Source: Symbiodinium natans | Lineage: Eukaryota; Sar; Dinophyceae; Suessiales; Symbiodiniaceae | DNA: 64,000 bases | Reading direction: 5' to 3' | Assembly (NCBI GenBank): GCA_905221605.1 | Contig: CAJNDS010002078.1 | Span: forward strand, 437,001-501,000 | Part shown: piece by piece, positions 35,320-45,937 of the stretch | How the letters are laid out: every line of letters begins with the position of its first letter | Numbering within the stretch: the stretch's first letter is position 1 | The notes under the pieces: model-generated | Database searches by the model: none | Told to the model about the DNA's origin: nothing | The model's input: the letters and a program-made list of their open reading frames with translations, nothing else | Program-made: the position numbers and the translations under genes

Positions 35320-37318
35320 ATGGCTTCATCCCACGCCCACAGTGCGGAGCAGCCCTTGCTAACGGCCATCGCGAATGATGACGTGGAGGAGATGCTGGCC
35401 ATCCAGGAGGACTGTCCCGCGAGCGTCATGAAAGGCATTGGCTCCTCGCTGCATGCGGCCACCATGTACGGCTCCATTGCTTGCGCGAGGCGCCTGATTG
35501 TGAATAGGGCTGACGTGAACTTCTGCAACAAGGATGGGTATAGCCCGATGCACCTCGCGGCATCGGAGGGTGATGTCGACATAATTCGCTTGCTGCTTTC
35601 AGCCAGAGCAGATGTGGACCGAACAACTCCGGATGCCAGGGCCAGGTTGATGAGTGGAGCCTTAGCCTTGGACGCATCTGGCGGTCGGAACGCTTTGCAC
35701 CTTGCAGCCGAAAAGGGTCGCCTTTCAGCAGTGGAGATCCTCTTTGCCGAATGCCCTTGTTTGGCCGATGCACGGGACTTCGACGGTGCGCTTCCTCGAG
35801 ACGTGGCCTTGCGCGAGGGCGCCCTGGCTGCAAAGCTGGCGCCGAACCGCAAGGCCATCGCAGAGCTGCTAAGTCCCGGCGAAGGGATTCCGGAGCTGAC
35901 CTCCCTGCGCCAACTTGCGGAGACTGATGCCCGGAAGCGGCGGCAGCGCTTGGATGACCAGGAGGCCAGGGCCAAAGCTGCGAAAGCTCAGATGGCGACT
36001 CTGTTCCCTGCCGATTTCGGCTACCAAGCGCAGCAGCCAGAGCTCTACAAAATGCAGGTGCGTGATGTCATTTCGCGTTTGCATCCGGACTTGTTTGCGG
36101 CACTGTCGCTCAACGTTGAGAAGCGGAACGGCGCTTTGAGAAGCCTGTGTGAAGAAATCGTTCCAGGTGTCTTTTCCTTCCAGATGGTGCCTGAAGGACC
36201 TGTCGGACCTACTGCAGGCTTGCATACCAGGCTGTTGCAGGAGATCGATTCCGTGGAGGAGTGGGCAAATCAGCAGACTGATTGGGCTTTACGGCGCCCG
36301 AATTCGATGAACAGATCCGTGGTCAGCAAAGAACCCCGTAGTCAGTATGAGGGAACCCCGCCACGTCTCACGAATCTTAAGACTCAAAAGCGTGCAAGGA
36401 TACGGCGTGGTGCTGGACGACATTGGCCTGGGTGCCTTTGTGGCCGCATTGGCCACAGCCCTCGCTGTGCCACTAGCATCAGCTCTTTATCCCGACCGGA
36501 ACTTTAGCCGCTCGAATACAACAAGGGAGCAGGCATGCCGCGATGCTGACATGTCAGAATGTCATGTCATCGCACCTCAGCATAGATGAGCGCAGAGCTC
36601 AGGGGCCTTCAGTGACGTCCATGCATTCACGGTGCGCTACCGTGGTGGGGAGGACCATGTGCCAAAGTTGTCCCAGAGATTCCAAATCCAGCCCAGCTAT
36701 CAGTCCAGTCCGAACATGTCCGAACCAAAACCGTGCCGAGTGGCTTTGTCATCTCGTGTTGTGTAGGACCGGCTCTTGGAGACGCACGTGGACTCAAGTG
36801 AAGTCACGCTCAACGTTTGCCTGGGTGGTGATTTTCAAGGAGGCTTCGTTGGGTGTGGCACTCTATGATATTCCATGATACTCTCAAACCCTATCAGCCC
36901 TGCTCGCCCTCATACCCCGGAACCCCCCATGAGCCCATGAGCCCCAAGTTCCTGAAGCTTTGCAGTGCCAGGGGGCGTGTACTTCCATGGCCTGGACAAT
37001 GAAGGGGGCCCACCCGATCCGATGAGTTCACCACACCCTGCCGATTGCAAGAGATGTCGTGCCACGCATGCGCATCGCGCTGGGACAGCCATCATGCATC
37101 TTGGAGCTTTGGAACGCATGCTTGAGCAACGCTTAACTTCCCATTTCCATGGCGCATTGATGTTTAAGATTGCGCCAAGACTTTAAGAAGAGCCCTGGTC
37201 GTCAGGAAATCACATCCATGGCGCTCACAGCATTGAGAAGGGCAGCCGAACAAATTTGGTTCTTTGGTGCCGTTCCTCACGAGACAAGGGCGAAAGGGAA
37301 TTGCCAGAGCTTGACTGA
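35320..37318 (+). CDS. Ankyrin-repeat 2-oxoglutarate/Fe(II) dioxygenase
   Basis: Six exons (35320-36313, 36399-36498, 36613-36652, 36767-36839, 36972-37103, 37206-37318) give a 483-residue protein. The ATG at 35320 is chosen because repeats begin soon after it; an in-frame ATG at 35227 is the alternative. Residues about 10-190 hold three to four ankyrin repeats (DGYSPMHLAASEGDVDIIRL, GRNALHLAAEKGRLSAVEIL). A charged linker follows. The rest is a dioxygenase domain of the prolyl-4-hydroxylase-like type: EEIVPGVFSFQ, RRPNSMNRYGVVLDDIGL, HAFTVRY, the iron motif H-x-D in ETHVDSSEVTLNVCLG, DFQGGVYFHGL, and HGAHSIEKGSRTNLVLWC with the distal histidine and the 2-oxoglutarate-binding arginine. All expected catalytic residues are present. 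It probably hydroxylates a protein bound through the ankyrin repeats; the substrate is unknown. All five introns (85, 114, 114, 132 and 102 nt) fit GA donors with AG acceptors, and every junction keeps the frame. Confidence 0.9.
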
Positions 37319-37332
37319 CTCAGCGCCCAATT

Positions 37333-37334
37333 CA

Positions 37335-37389
<55 letters not shown>

Positions 37390-37393
37390 GTGT
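37333..37393. repeat. (TGTATG)n hexanucleotide array
   Basis: About ten units of TGTATG directly after the stop codon of the ankyrin-2OG gene, so it probably lies in its 3' untranslated region. Confidence 0.85.
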
Positions 37394-37523
37394 GAAGCTC
37401 ATAGCCTGCAGACCGGACTAAGAGAACGAGGATCCTTGTACAGCATCGGAGCCTGGTTAAAATTGGGAGGAGCTCAACTCCTTTCCGTATGCTGCGCTGA
37501 TGATGCATCTCAGTTGAATGCAG

Positions 37524-37571
37524 GTGCAGCGGCTGCGAGCGAGCATGAGCGCCCTCAAGAACGAGCACCAA
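37524..37571 (+). CDS. Coiled-coil micro-exon
   Basis: A TTGAATGCAG acceptor and an ideal GCAAGT donor bound 16 codons in phase 0, VQRLRASMSALKNEHQ. It lies just downstream of the ankyrin-2OG gene but belongs by type to the coiled-coil series. Confidence 0.6.
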
Positions 37572-38274
37572 GCAAGTTGAGCCGGCATGCCTTCAGAATT
37601 GCACGGAATCTTTGAAGAGAGGTTCCATTTGTTGGGAGTCTTGGACCAGAATTAGTACTGGAGCTGTTGCCCTCGCAATCCATTCTGTGCTGCTTGTCGT
37701 ATGCCACATGCGATGTTTGCAACAGGCCTGTGGCATGCTGCATATTGCTATATGCTGCGATCGTGAGTTGCAGACCGCATGTCGCACTCTGCCAACAAAT
37801 ACAGTCTCGCAAGACCTGATTCGGCAGGCACCCGTCTTGTTACGCAGGAGCTTCGAGAGAGCCAGGAGAGTTCGCTGGAAGCTTGAGGGTCTTGGGGCAA
37901 AAGGGGGGGGGAGCATGTGGCACCACATCGCTCCCCAACTCAGGAAAGCAGGGCATGAAAACACTTCTGGAAAGCCACGACGTCTAGGGCTCTTTCAGAA
38001 ATTTCAGGTGTGCAAACTCACTGAAGCTCGGAGTGGCCTGGATCCAAATAGGCAACTGCGCACTGGGGAAAACCGCTAGCATCTAGAGAGGTCTCCGAAA
38101 AGGGGGCCATAGTTTTGAAACAATCTCTCCCATAGTTTTTTTTGCGGAAGAGGTTGGTTGGCTATGGTTAGGCAAGAGGCAAGGAGGCCCCAAAGCCAGC
38201 TCTGACCCGGCTCAAAAAGTTTTCCACGTAACCGCAGTGAATCCTGGCATCGTATGCTCTTTGAGCCAGTGCAG
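37572..38274. other. Inferred intron
   Basis: No exon is recognised. A 155-codon plus-strand frame (37612-38079) has no motif and looks random. Confidence 0.35.
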
Positions 38275-38310
38275 GATCGGGCTGCTGAGCTGGAGAAGCT
38301 CTTGGCTCAG
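38275..38310 (+). CDS. Coiled-coil micro-exon
   Basis: A CCAGTGCAG acceptor opens DRAAELEKLLAQ and a GC donor (GCAGCG) follows in phase 0. The frame stays coil-like for a few more codons (AATAKTDL), so the donor may be further on. Confidence 0.55.
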
Positions 38311-38877
38311 GCAGCGACCGCGAAGACCGACCTGGTGCCTTCGCTACAGCGGGGGCTTCGTTGTGTTACGACTCAATTGCCTTGTGATTGTCCTTTTTAT
38401 CACAAGTATAGGAGCAGCAATGTTTGTTTGTTAAAATCCTGTTCCTACTACCATAACTATAATTTTACAGAAGAATCAGCCGTAAGCTGTAGGAAATATA
38501 GGTAGTACTAAGAATAGTAGCATTGATCTGATTAGCTGTAAACCTCAGCCCCGTCTAAAGACCACCCCGGTCAAGAGGAGAGCAGCCTAACTTTAGTTTT
38601 CTTTCTCTGCCGGATTTAGTTTGAAAGTTTGGGGGTGGCTTGGATTCAACAGCCTGGGAAATTTTACGCAGGGCAGATAAGAGTGGAATCCTGGAGTTTC
38701 GAGTCAGGAGTTTGATCGATCAACCTCACGCCAGCCCTCCGAATATCCTGCTGTAGTGTATTGCTTTGCCATGGCCGGTCTAGAGTTGAGGCCCCAGGCC
38801 CTGGTAGCTTGGCCTCCAAAGCCAAAGCCTCATGCATCGGAGAGCTTATATTCCACATATCTCATAGCCATGCCCAG
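38311..38877. other. Inferred intron
   Basis: No coding signal was seen. Confidence 0.4.
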
Positions 38878-38928
38878 GAGCACATGGTCCAAGAAGCTTT
38901 AGCGAGAGCCGACGATGCTGAAACACAG
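38878..38928 (+). CDS. Coiled-coil micro-exon
   Basis: A CATGCCCAG acceptor opens EHMVQEALARADDAETQ, 17 codons in phase 0, ending at a GC donor (GCCAGC). It is the last coiled-coil exon before the PPR-RluA gene. Confidence 0.55.
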
Positions 38929-39104
38929 GCCAGCGGCATCAGCAATGTGTCCATCATAATTTTCAAAAATTGCCTACCCCCTCGGTTCCGCCATGTCAAA
39001 GCTTGCCGGGTGTCTTCCTGCCATGGTGGGAGGACGCGAAGGTTGCTTGTTTTCGTTGTGATTCGTTTCTTGTCAAGGGTGTTGCGATGAGGGAAATGTG
39101 CAAA

Positions 39105-39120
39105 TAGGCCACGGCTCAAG
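39105..39120 (+). other. Possible spliced-leader relic
   Basis: The bases TAGGCCACGGCTCAAG lie 59 bases before the ATG of the PPR-RluA gene. They match the 3' part of the dinoflagellate spliced leader (TAGCCATTTTGGCTCAAG) if a few bases are lost or changed: TAG, CCA and GGCTCAAG are kept in order. Such relics at 5' ends mark genes that passed through a trans-spliced mRNA and were reinserted. Confidence 0.4.
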
Positions 39121-39179
39121 GAAGTTCAAGGTGGCGCCCTGGGTTCCCTCATGATGGGGTGACATCTCACGCGGCTTAG

Positions 39180-41618
39180 ATGGCTCTGGGGACTTTGAAG
39201 CAGCTGCTCCAGCTCCAGCCTTCACCGAGCGCCAGGGAGCTGCAAGAGGCCCTGGCCGGGGAGCTGCCGCAGTGGAGACGGAATTGGCGGGCAGCGATTC
39301 CAACCTTGACCCTTGCCCGTGCTCGCCTGGGCTCGGTTTGTACGCTACAGAGTTTCTATAGTGTCTACAGCAGGGCAGCTAGATTGCACCTTCAGATGAC
39401 GAAGCAACATCTGCAATGCATGCATGGCCTACTAAGGAAGTGGATGTCCAGATCAAATTATGCGAAGCCGGCGATGAAGGTGCTCGAACTGATGTCCGCT
39501 GCTGGTGTGACGATGACAGCAATTCACGTTAGCATGGTTGTCAAGGCCTGTGAGACCAGTCAGCTTTGGCAGTCGGCGGTAGACCTATTGAGCAAGTCAA
39601 TGCAGGATTCGGTGCAAGCAGATGCCGTTTCTTACAATGCTTGTATCAGCGCATGCAAAGCCGCCGCACAATGGCAGGCAGCCCTGCAGCTGCTGCTCGA
39701 TATATCCAAGAATATGCTGCAGTGTAGTGAGCGAAGTTACAGTGCGGCAATCAGCGCTTGTGAGAAAGCTGGCCAATGGGAGAATGCGCTGTCCATTTTG
39801 CAGCTCATGAAACGAAGGCAGGGGAACTTTGATGCTTTTTCTTGCACGGCCGCGATCAGTGCCTGTGGAAGTGCTGCACGCTGGGAAATGGCTTGTAGGC
39901 TGTTGCGACTCATGGGTGAGCAGAGACTTAGCACGGTGGAAGCCGCCTTCAATGCTGTCATCACGGCATGCGGAAAAGCAAGTGCTTGGCAACAAGCACT
40001 GCAGATCTTGCACTTTGTGTGCAAGCTTGGCTCGCCAAGCTCCATCACCTTCAACGCGGCTAGTTTTTCTTGTGGCGAAGCAGGTAAGTGGCAGCTTTCC
40101 CTTGCCCTGCTGTCGCAAATGCATGCGCACGCGCGACCAGATCGTGCGAGCTTCAACACAGCCATCACTGCCTGTGGACGGAGTGCTCAATGGCAGCGAG
40201 CTCTAGAGCTGCTTTGCGCGAACGACCTTGACCGGGTTCGCCTCGCAGCTGCAACCGCAGCTTGTGACATGGCGGGGCAGTGGGAGTCTGCACTGACGCT
40301 TCTGGAGGTATCCATTCAGAAGAACATGCTTAGCGGCCCCTGCTTCACCTCGGCCATTAGCTCTTTTAGCTCAGGCGGGAGCTGGGAGATAGCACTGTGG
40401 ACCTTTAACCGAATGTGTGAGAACAGTGTCCAACAAGAGGCGAGAAGTTTTGGAGCAGTGCTCAATGCGTGCATTCGTGGAGATGCCTGGGAATGGACAA
40501 TTGAGCTGCTTAGGGTGATGATGGCCCGACAGCTCATCCCCCAAGGATGCCATGTAGGGTCAGTGACATCTGCGTTGGAAGAGGCGAAGGGCAAGAATGT
40601 GGCATATGAATTTCTGGACCGATGCCGAGGAATGTGGGGCTTGGACACCTTGCCGAACAGGGACGAGGATGGAGACATGATTACTGCAGCGGCTGCAGTC
40701 TCTAAGCTTACCGAAGAAGTTCCTGGACTTGAGGCGTTAGCTACCGGGTGCCGACTCCTCGCGGTCGCCAAACCAGCAGGACAGGTGGCAGCCACCACTA
40801 GCCTCTAACACAATCTAATGATCTACTTGACCCAACTCTGTGTCTACAGGTCGGGTACTTGTGCATGTTTGAACGGCTCTTCCAGATGCTGTGCAGGAGT
40901 ACAAACCGAAGTGCTGGTGAACAAACTTCATCAGCTGCTTGGCCGTCCTTTGTCCATGGTCTCCCGGCTCGATTTGCCAACTTCCGGAGTGCTCCCGATT
41001 GTCTTAGACGACGTGGACTCCCCTGCAGCTGCTTGGTACCGGAGCTGCTTTGCAGGACGGTTGGTGAGCAAAGAGTATCTCTGCCTTTGTGAAGGCATGT
41101 CTTTGGGAACTCCAGAGGCCAAAGGTGTGATTGCCGAGCGCTTGATGACACGTCAGCTACCAGACGGAGGGAAAGTTGCTGAAATCTCCCCGAATGGACG
41201 CGTGGCCAGGACTGAGTATGAGATCCTTTGCAGGTACCACCCGCCAGGCAATGTGGTTGATGAGACCACAGAGCTCACTTTGCTTCGGGTTTATCCACAT
41301 ACCGGGAGAACTCACCAGATTAGAGTGCACTTGGCAAGTCTCAGGCGTCCTTTGGTCGGCGACTTGACGTATGGTCTGTGCGAGAACACGGCATTGGAGT
41401 GTCCACGCCTTTTCCTGCACTGCCGCCGAGTGTCATTGAAGGATGCGGCGAAGAAGACCTTCACAGCGACGGCCCCGCTACCTGCAGAGTTGAGAGAAGT
41501 TCTCTCGGCTTTGCGGCCAGTTGAGAACCAGTCGCAAAATGCTATGAAGGGGGGTTTTCTTCGGTTCTCCGACGCCTCCGTGATGTCATTCGGGTGCAGT
41601 GGGGGGGAACCCTGCTAA
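39180..41618 (+). CDS. PPR-repeat RluA-type pseudouridine synthase fusion
   Basis: Exon 1 (39180-40800) starts at an ATG and encodes about ten pentatricopeptide repeats of dinoflagellate style, each with a core like YNACISACKAAAQWQAALQL or ISACEKAGQWENALSILQL. These helical repeats bind single-stranded RNA, usually in organelles. Near its end the frame reads LLAVAKPAGQ, the entry motif of RluA-family pseudouridine synthases. Exon 2 (40897-41618) continues with SRLDLPTSGVLP, containing the catalytic aspartate of the RLD motif, then FAGRLVSKEYLCLCEG and VYPHTGRTHQIRVHLASL, the third synthase motif. The 96-nt intron has a GC donor and an AG acceptor, and joining keeps the frame; without splicing a TAA at 40806 would stop the protein. 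The product is 780 residues with all synthase motifs present, so it probably isomerises uridine in an RNA chosen by the PPR tract. The N-terminus has basic and amphipathic character and could be a targeting peptide, but this is unproven. Confidence 0.9.
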
Positions 41619-42061
41619 AAGCAGGAGCAACCCCTTGCCAAAGTCTTTGGGGGTGGGTGGGTGGGCCAAATCATTATCCCAAAATGAAGCCGGCTCCTTC
41701 CGAAAGGGCACTGCACGAAGGGTTTTTTACCGTGTTTCGGGTTCTGGTCGCGCTAGGTGGTTCTTGAGGCCGTTGTGCAATGCAGTGTTGTGAACTGCCT
41801 GACAGGAATAAGTTTAAGATAGTTTAAGTTTAAGGGATGCCTTGGCCCAAAAATGCGGCCTGCCTAAACGTCACCAATCAGAGCACATGGACTGCATGAC
41901 TACTTTGTGTCTGAGGACTTAAGCCTCACAGCAGCTGACCAACACTCCGTGACCCGTACTCGCACTCACATACAGACTTGAAATGTTGGTGCGGACTTCC
42001 CATGCATTTTTGTGCATCGCTGCAATTCTGTGGGCTGCGACGCCCAGGGGTACTGTCTCAG
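41619..42061. other. Spacer after PPR-RluA gene
   Basis: No gene and no clear polyadenylation signal were recognised. The direct tandem AGTTTAAGATAGTTTAAG-like sequence near 41810 is the only pattern. Confidence 0.4.
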
Positions 42062-42100
42062 GCAGAAGTGGCTCGCAGACAAATCTGCAAGCTGGAAACA
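42062..42100 (+). CDS. Coiled-coil micro-exon
   Basis: A CTGTCTCAG acceptor opens AEVARRQICKLET, 13 codons in phase 0, before a GC donor (GCGAAT). It resumes the coiled-coil series after the PPR-RluA gene. Confidence 0.5.
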
Positions 42101-42249
42101 GCGAATGTCGCTGAGGCCGGTCTTTTCACCTACATGGCCTCACAGCCTTTCGATAGTTATAGCCTGCGCAAGCACACGCCCGATGCTTTGCTTCGTCCTC
42201 TACTAGGCATCCAGGGAACGCAACTAACATCAACTAACGTTCTGTCCAG

Positions 42250-42315
42250 GCATCGGCAAGCCAGCAGCGATACGAGGGCCAGATGTACAAGCTGCAGCAG
42301 CGCAACGTGGCAGAC
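42250..42315 (+). CDS. Coiled-coil micro-exon
   Basis: A TCTGTCCAG acceptor and a perfect GTAAGG donor bound 22 codons in phase 0, ASASQQRYEGQMYKLQQRNV plus Ala-Asp. It is among the best-supported micro-exons in the window. Confidence 0.65.
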
Positions 42316-43303
42316 GTAAGGACCGTAAGAAGATGCAGGAAGTGCTGAAGTTGTGAGACTCAGTCCTTCCGCGAGGGTTGCAAAGTTATGGTGCCTCAGT
42401 CGGTTGAGCATGTGCTGACGGCTGTCGACTGTAGGCTGCAGGCACTGCTTGATCCTCTGTAGCTTTTGTTTTCAAGGCGTCAGCGAGCTGCAAGCTGAGC
42501 TGGTCGACGTCTCAGCCAAAACTTCTTATCCTCCCCAAGACCGAAAAGACTCTCTAAGTGTCTCTAAGCCTCAGGACCAGGCGCACGCAGCGGCCCAGAC
42601 GAGCACGCGGATGCCGGAGCCGGAGGATGGTCTCATTCAAGCCTTTCGGGTGGCTAACAACAAAGCGGCTGCTCTATCCCTCGCTCTCTCTCGCTCTCTC
42701 GCTCTCTGTCTCTCTCCCCTGCCTGTCTGTGCAAAAGTAGCGGTGTGCGTGTGTGTGCATGATTGTGCATGTATCGGTATATTCTCTGCGTACGAGTGAC
42801 GGTTTGCTGCTAGTAGTTCGCTCATTTCCTGTCCGCGTAGAGTCAGCCGTGGGACTGTCGGGCTGCGGGTTGCAGACCGCAAGGAGACGGTCGAAGCGGA
42901 GCCGCCTTCAGAGTCTTCGGAGAAGCCTGCTTCCTCCTTAGACGTGACTTTTGCGACCCCCTCACCCCCCCAGAATCAACTATGGCCCTAGAAATGCTAC
43001 AAGTCTACCTCTACTGTCTCTACCGTATTCGATTCAGAGATATTCAGAGGCCAGGCTCTGCGGAACGAAACAGCGACATGACTGCTGCAGGTTGCGTCGG
43101 GGCCGGGCATTGCCATCGGCGGCTTCGACAACATCCAGGACAGGGATGAGCGCACTGGCTGAAGGGTGGGCAGAGGAATACTTCGACCAAGAATTGTTTG
43201 CATGTTCGCGGAGAGGTGCAACGAACAAGCGCTGAACCACAAATTCAGAAACAAGGGTGTAGTAAATTGCACATGTCCGAGCACTTGCCGTGTCACCAAG
43301 CAG
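42316..43303. other. Introns with uncertain exons
   Basis: Candidate pieces are VSELQAELVDVSA near 42480 and an acidic, Pro/Ser rich frame near 42870 (VADRKETVEAEPPSESSEKP). A third lies near 43094 (VASGPGIAIGGFDNIQDRDE). None has two clear splice sites. A (CT)n-rich tract covers 42673-42722. Confidence 0.35.
42673..42722. repeat. CT-rich microsatellite
   Basis: Imperfect (CTCT)n with CTCG variants. Confidence 0.8.
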
Positions 43304-43370
43304 GATGTCTCAGAGCTACAAGCGCACATCCACGTCCTGGAGCAACAGTGCTCCACTCTTCAGTCCCTTG
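43304..43370 (+). CDS. Coiled-coil micro-exon
   Basis: A CACCAAGCAG acceptor opens DVSELQAHIHVLEQQCSTLQ and SL, then a GC donor (GCGCAT) in phase 1. Leu, Val and Ile fall at heptad-like intervals. Confidence 0.6.
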
Positions 43371-44125
43371 GCGCATGGGTCAAAAGCTAGTGATTTTCAT
43401 CCTGCTGAATCGGCACTATCGGGCAGTGTACAGTGTATCTGCCACCGCCACGGTCCTCAAAGCCACAACCCGATGTTTTCATTGGAAAGGTTGAAAGGGG
43501 TTGAACACCTTCAACCCTCCAAACACGCCGGAACGAGTTTGGAACGTCGCTGGGCGACTGTGTGCATTTTGGCAATTTCTAGCCGGTTTCGCGCAGTCTC
43601 CCAGGCGCAAGCTGAACGCTCGACCCATTGTGTACCAAGCGCCGCCGAAAGAGAGGCTATCGGATGGCCTCTGATCCGTTTTGAGACTTCATTGAGTGAG
43701 TTGTTCTCGGTTGCGCCATGGTGACAAGACAAGTAGCAATGCCCCCAGCATGAGGCCTGAGGCTGATATCGGTCGATGCGAGAGAGCGAATTTCAATTTC
43801 TTTGCGAGCCTCGCCTTACAACTGTGAAGGCAGAGCCGGCAGCGGCCACCTGGTGGGGTCGTCGGCGTTCTGCGAGACGCTGTGGCCGGGGGGGGGGGGG
43901 TGGAAACGAAGGGTTCGGGGTTTAGGGTCCTACTGTAGCTTGTAGCTCTGGATGATACAGGGTCGGCACCGATGAATGATGTTTCCAGACAGCTGATAGC
44001 AAGTGCAGAGCTTTCGCAAAATTGCCGGAGTGTTGGCTGCGGGCTCAGGCTTGTGAAGAGTCTGCACTTATGTAGTCAGGCTGATGAGGAAGCTTATTGA
44101 CCATCCGTGGTGTCCGTGGTGTTGC
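43371..44125. other. Inferred intron with G run
   Basis: No exon is recognised. A G run lies at about 43889-43900 and a single GGGTTTAGGG word at 43916. Confidence 0.4.
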
Positions 44126-44170
44126 AGGAACAGCTTTTGCGCAGCTTCACCGAACGCTTGCTGAAGCGGG
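44126..44170 (+). CDS. Coiled-coil micro-exon
   Basis: A GGTGTTGCAG acceptor opens EQLLRSFTERLLKRD, 15 codons in phase 0, followed by a GC donor (GCGTTT). Confidence 0.6.
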
Positions 44171-44602
44171 ATGCGTTTCTGTGGGCTCGTCTCTGAGACA
44201 CGAAAGCCGCGAACCATCACACAGACCATGCCAGGTAGCTAATGCCTTCATGTCGATGACACGTCCTAGCTGTTTGTCTTGTGCCTGGTGCATTCCGAGG
44301 TCTTTTACGCTCACTTGCTCGTCCTGTATGCTCCGCGACAGCAGGATACTTGTAAACTCTGCGCGTCGACCGCCTCGGCCTGCTCCGATCCATGCGTGGG
44401 GTGGCTGGGTCCTTGCGAATTGTTAGGGGCCCCGTCGTCTTGGAGAAGTTTCCGCTACCAGCACCTCCTGACCAACCTTGCTTCAAGCAGAATCATGCAA
44501 AGATTCGCTTGCGCAGGAGTCGAACAAAGATCTGTCTTATAGTCCGAAAGAGTGTGTGTATGTGTGACGACAAGGAGAAGCGTAAAGCAGTGCTATCGGC
44601 AG
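44171..44602. other. Inferred intron
   Basis: No coding signal was recognised. Confidence 0.4.
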
Positions 44603-44659
44603 CGTGAAGTGGCAACCGATGGTGAACTTCAACAAAAGCTCAATCTCGAAAAGTTGCGA
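44603..44659 (+). CDS. Coiled-coil micro-exon
   Basis: A TATCGGCAG acceptor opens REVATDGELQQKLNLEKLR, 19 codons in phase 0, ending at a GTACAC donor. It is the last clear coil exon before the second RCC1-like block. Confidence 0.6.
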
Positions 44660-45937
44660 GTACACAGACTGTCTGGACATGACAGCTGTCCAGATGAGCC
44701 GGCAAGAAGAAAGCAGGAATGAGGGAAGAGCATGCAGCGGGGGAGGGGAGTGCAGTTCGCCCAACAAAACGCCCTCAACTCCGCAACTCTTGAACCCTGC
44801 ACCCTAGGTTTTCTCAGCATCGTGACCCGACGCATCTCCAGGGCCATCAGCCAGCTCTATCGGTCGAGGAAAAGGCGCAACCCCTCCCCGCCAAAAAAGA
44901 AATACGACGACTCTAATTATAAACTAAGATCTCTTAAAGCAACAAAAAGTTCCTGCAGCAAAATATGTGAACAAACCTATAAAAATTGGAGGCTCTACTA
45001 GGGGGGGGGGGGGTGTTTTTTGTCTAGCGATGGCAAGCAAACAACAACGTTTGAGATTTTGGGGGGCGTGGGGCTGGGGGGGAAGTGGGGGCGGACTCGG
45101 AACAGTCAACCTGTGTCCCGTGCTTCTGGAAGCGCATGAGGTCATTGCTGCCAGCTGCTATGCCCAGACTGGAGGAGTGTCTTCCAGTGCCTTGACAGCT
45201 TGTGATACATCCCATTATCGGCTGCATCTAAGAAAGTCACTGGGTGACGCCATGTGAATGAACAACTGAAAGCTACAAGGCACGTTGGACGTCAACCTGC
45301 GCGCCAAAGCCGCGAGGGCAGTTGAGGCCGTGGCAGTGCCATGTGTTTATGTGTTGTGCTCCGAGCATGGTATGCCCCGGTATCTATGCCGCCGGTATCA
45401 GCACTTCCAAAGTCCTCGCAGGCGAATAACGGCTGATTCTCACGGTCCTGCTTTGTCTCCGCGTGACAGAGTGAGGGTGAGTGAGGCAGGGAGATGCAGG
45501 GAATATTTCTCTCCCCTCAACACAGATGGCGAGTTCAGTCCGCCGAAAGCTCGAAGCTTCTAGTTATCTTCTCCGAAGTTGAAGTTCAGCCAGCTACTCG
45601 TAAAGGTTGTCCTGTTGCAGACAGACCCCTAGCTGCCCTAGCCATTTGCGAACGTGCAGCGAGCTTGTTGCGAAAATGTCCACTGCATGGCTTGAGCTAT
45701 TTCACGCTTCACTGAAGCAGTATCTTACTGATTGGAATGTGCACACATGCCGTTTCAAGAAGGGGATCGCTCAGCTGCAAACACAGAGGGTTCAGAAGCT
45801 GGAGCACTGGCATTCAAGGACATGGGGCAATGAACTTGCCGGCGGATGCTGCTTCTCCACGGCGATTGATTGAAAGCACCTGAAGAAAGCTGGCATGTGT
45901 AGTATTCGCCTGAAGTCACCCAGCTTGGCACTGTCAG
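44660..45937. other. Intron or intergenic spacer
   Basis: A weak exon-like frame near 45278 reads TLDVNLRAKAARAVEAVAVP without good splice sites. G runs occur near 45001 and 45060. This is where a boundary between two tandem genes would lie. Confidence 0.35.

Noticed and set aside
35235-35975. 246-codon minus-strand frame
   Set aside because: It is the antisense shadow of the ankyrin exon, whose plus-strand reading has clear repeats.
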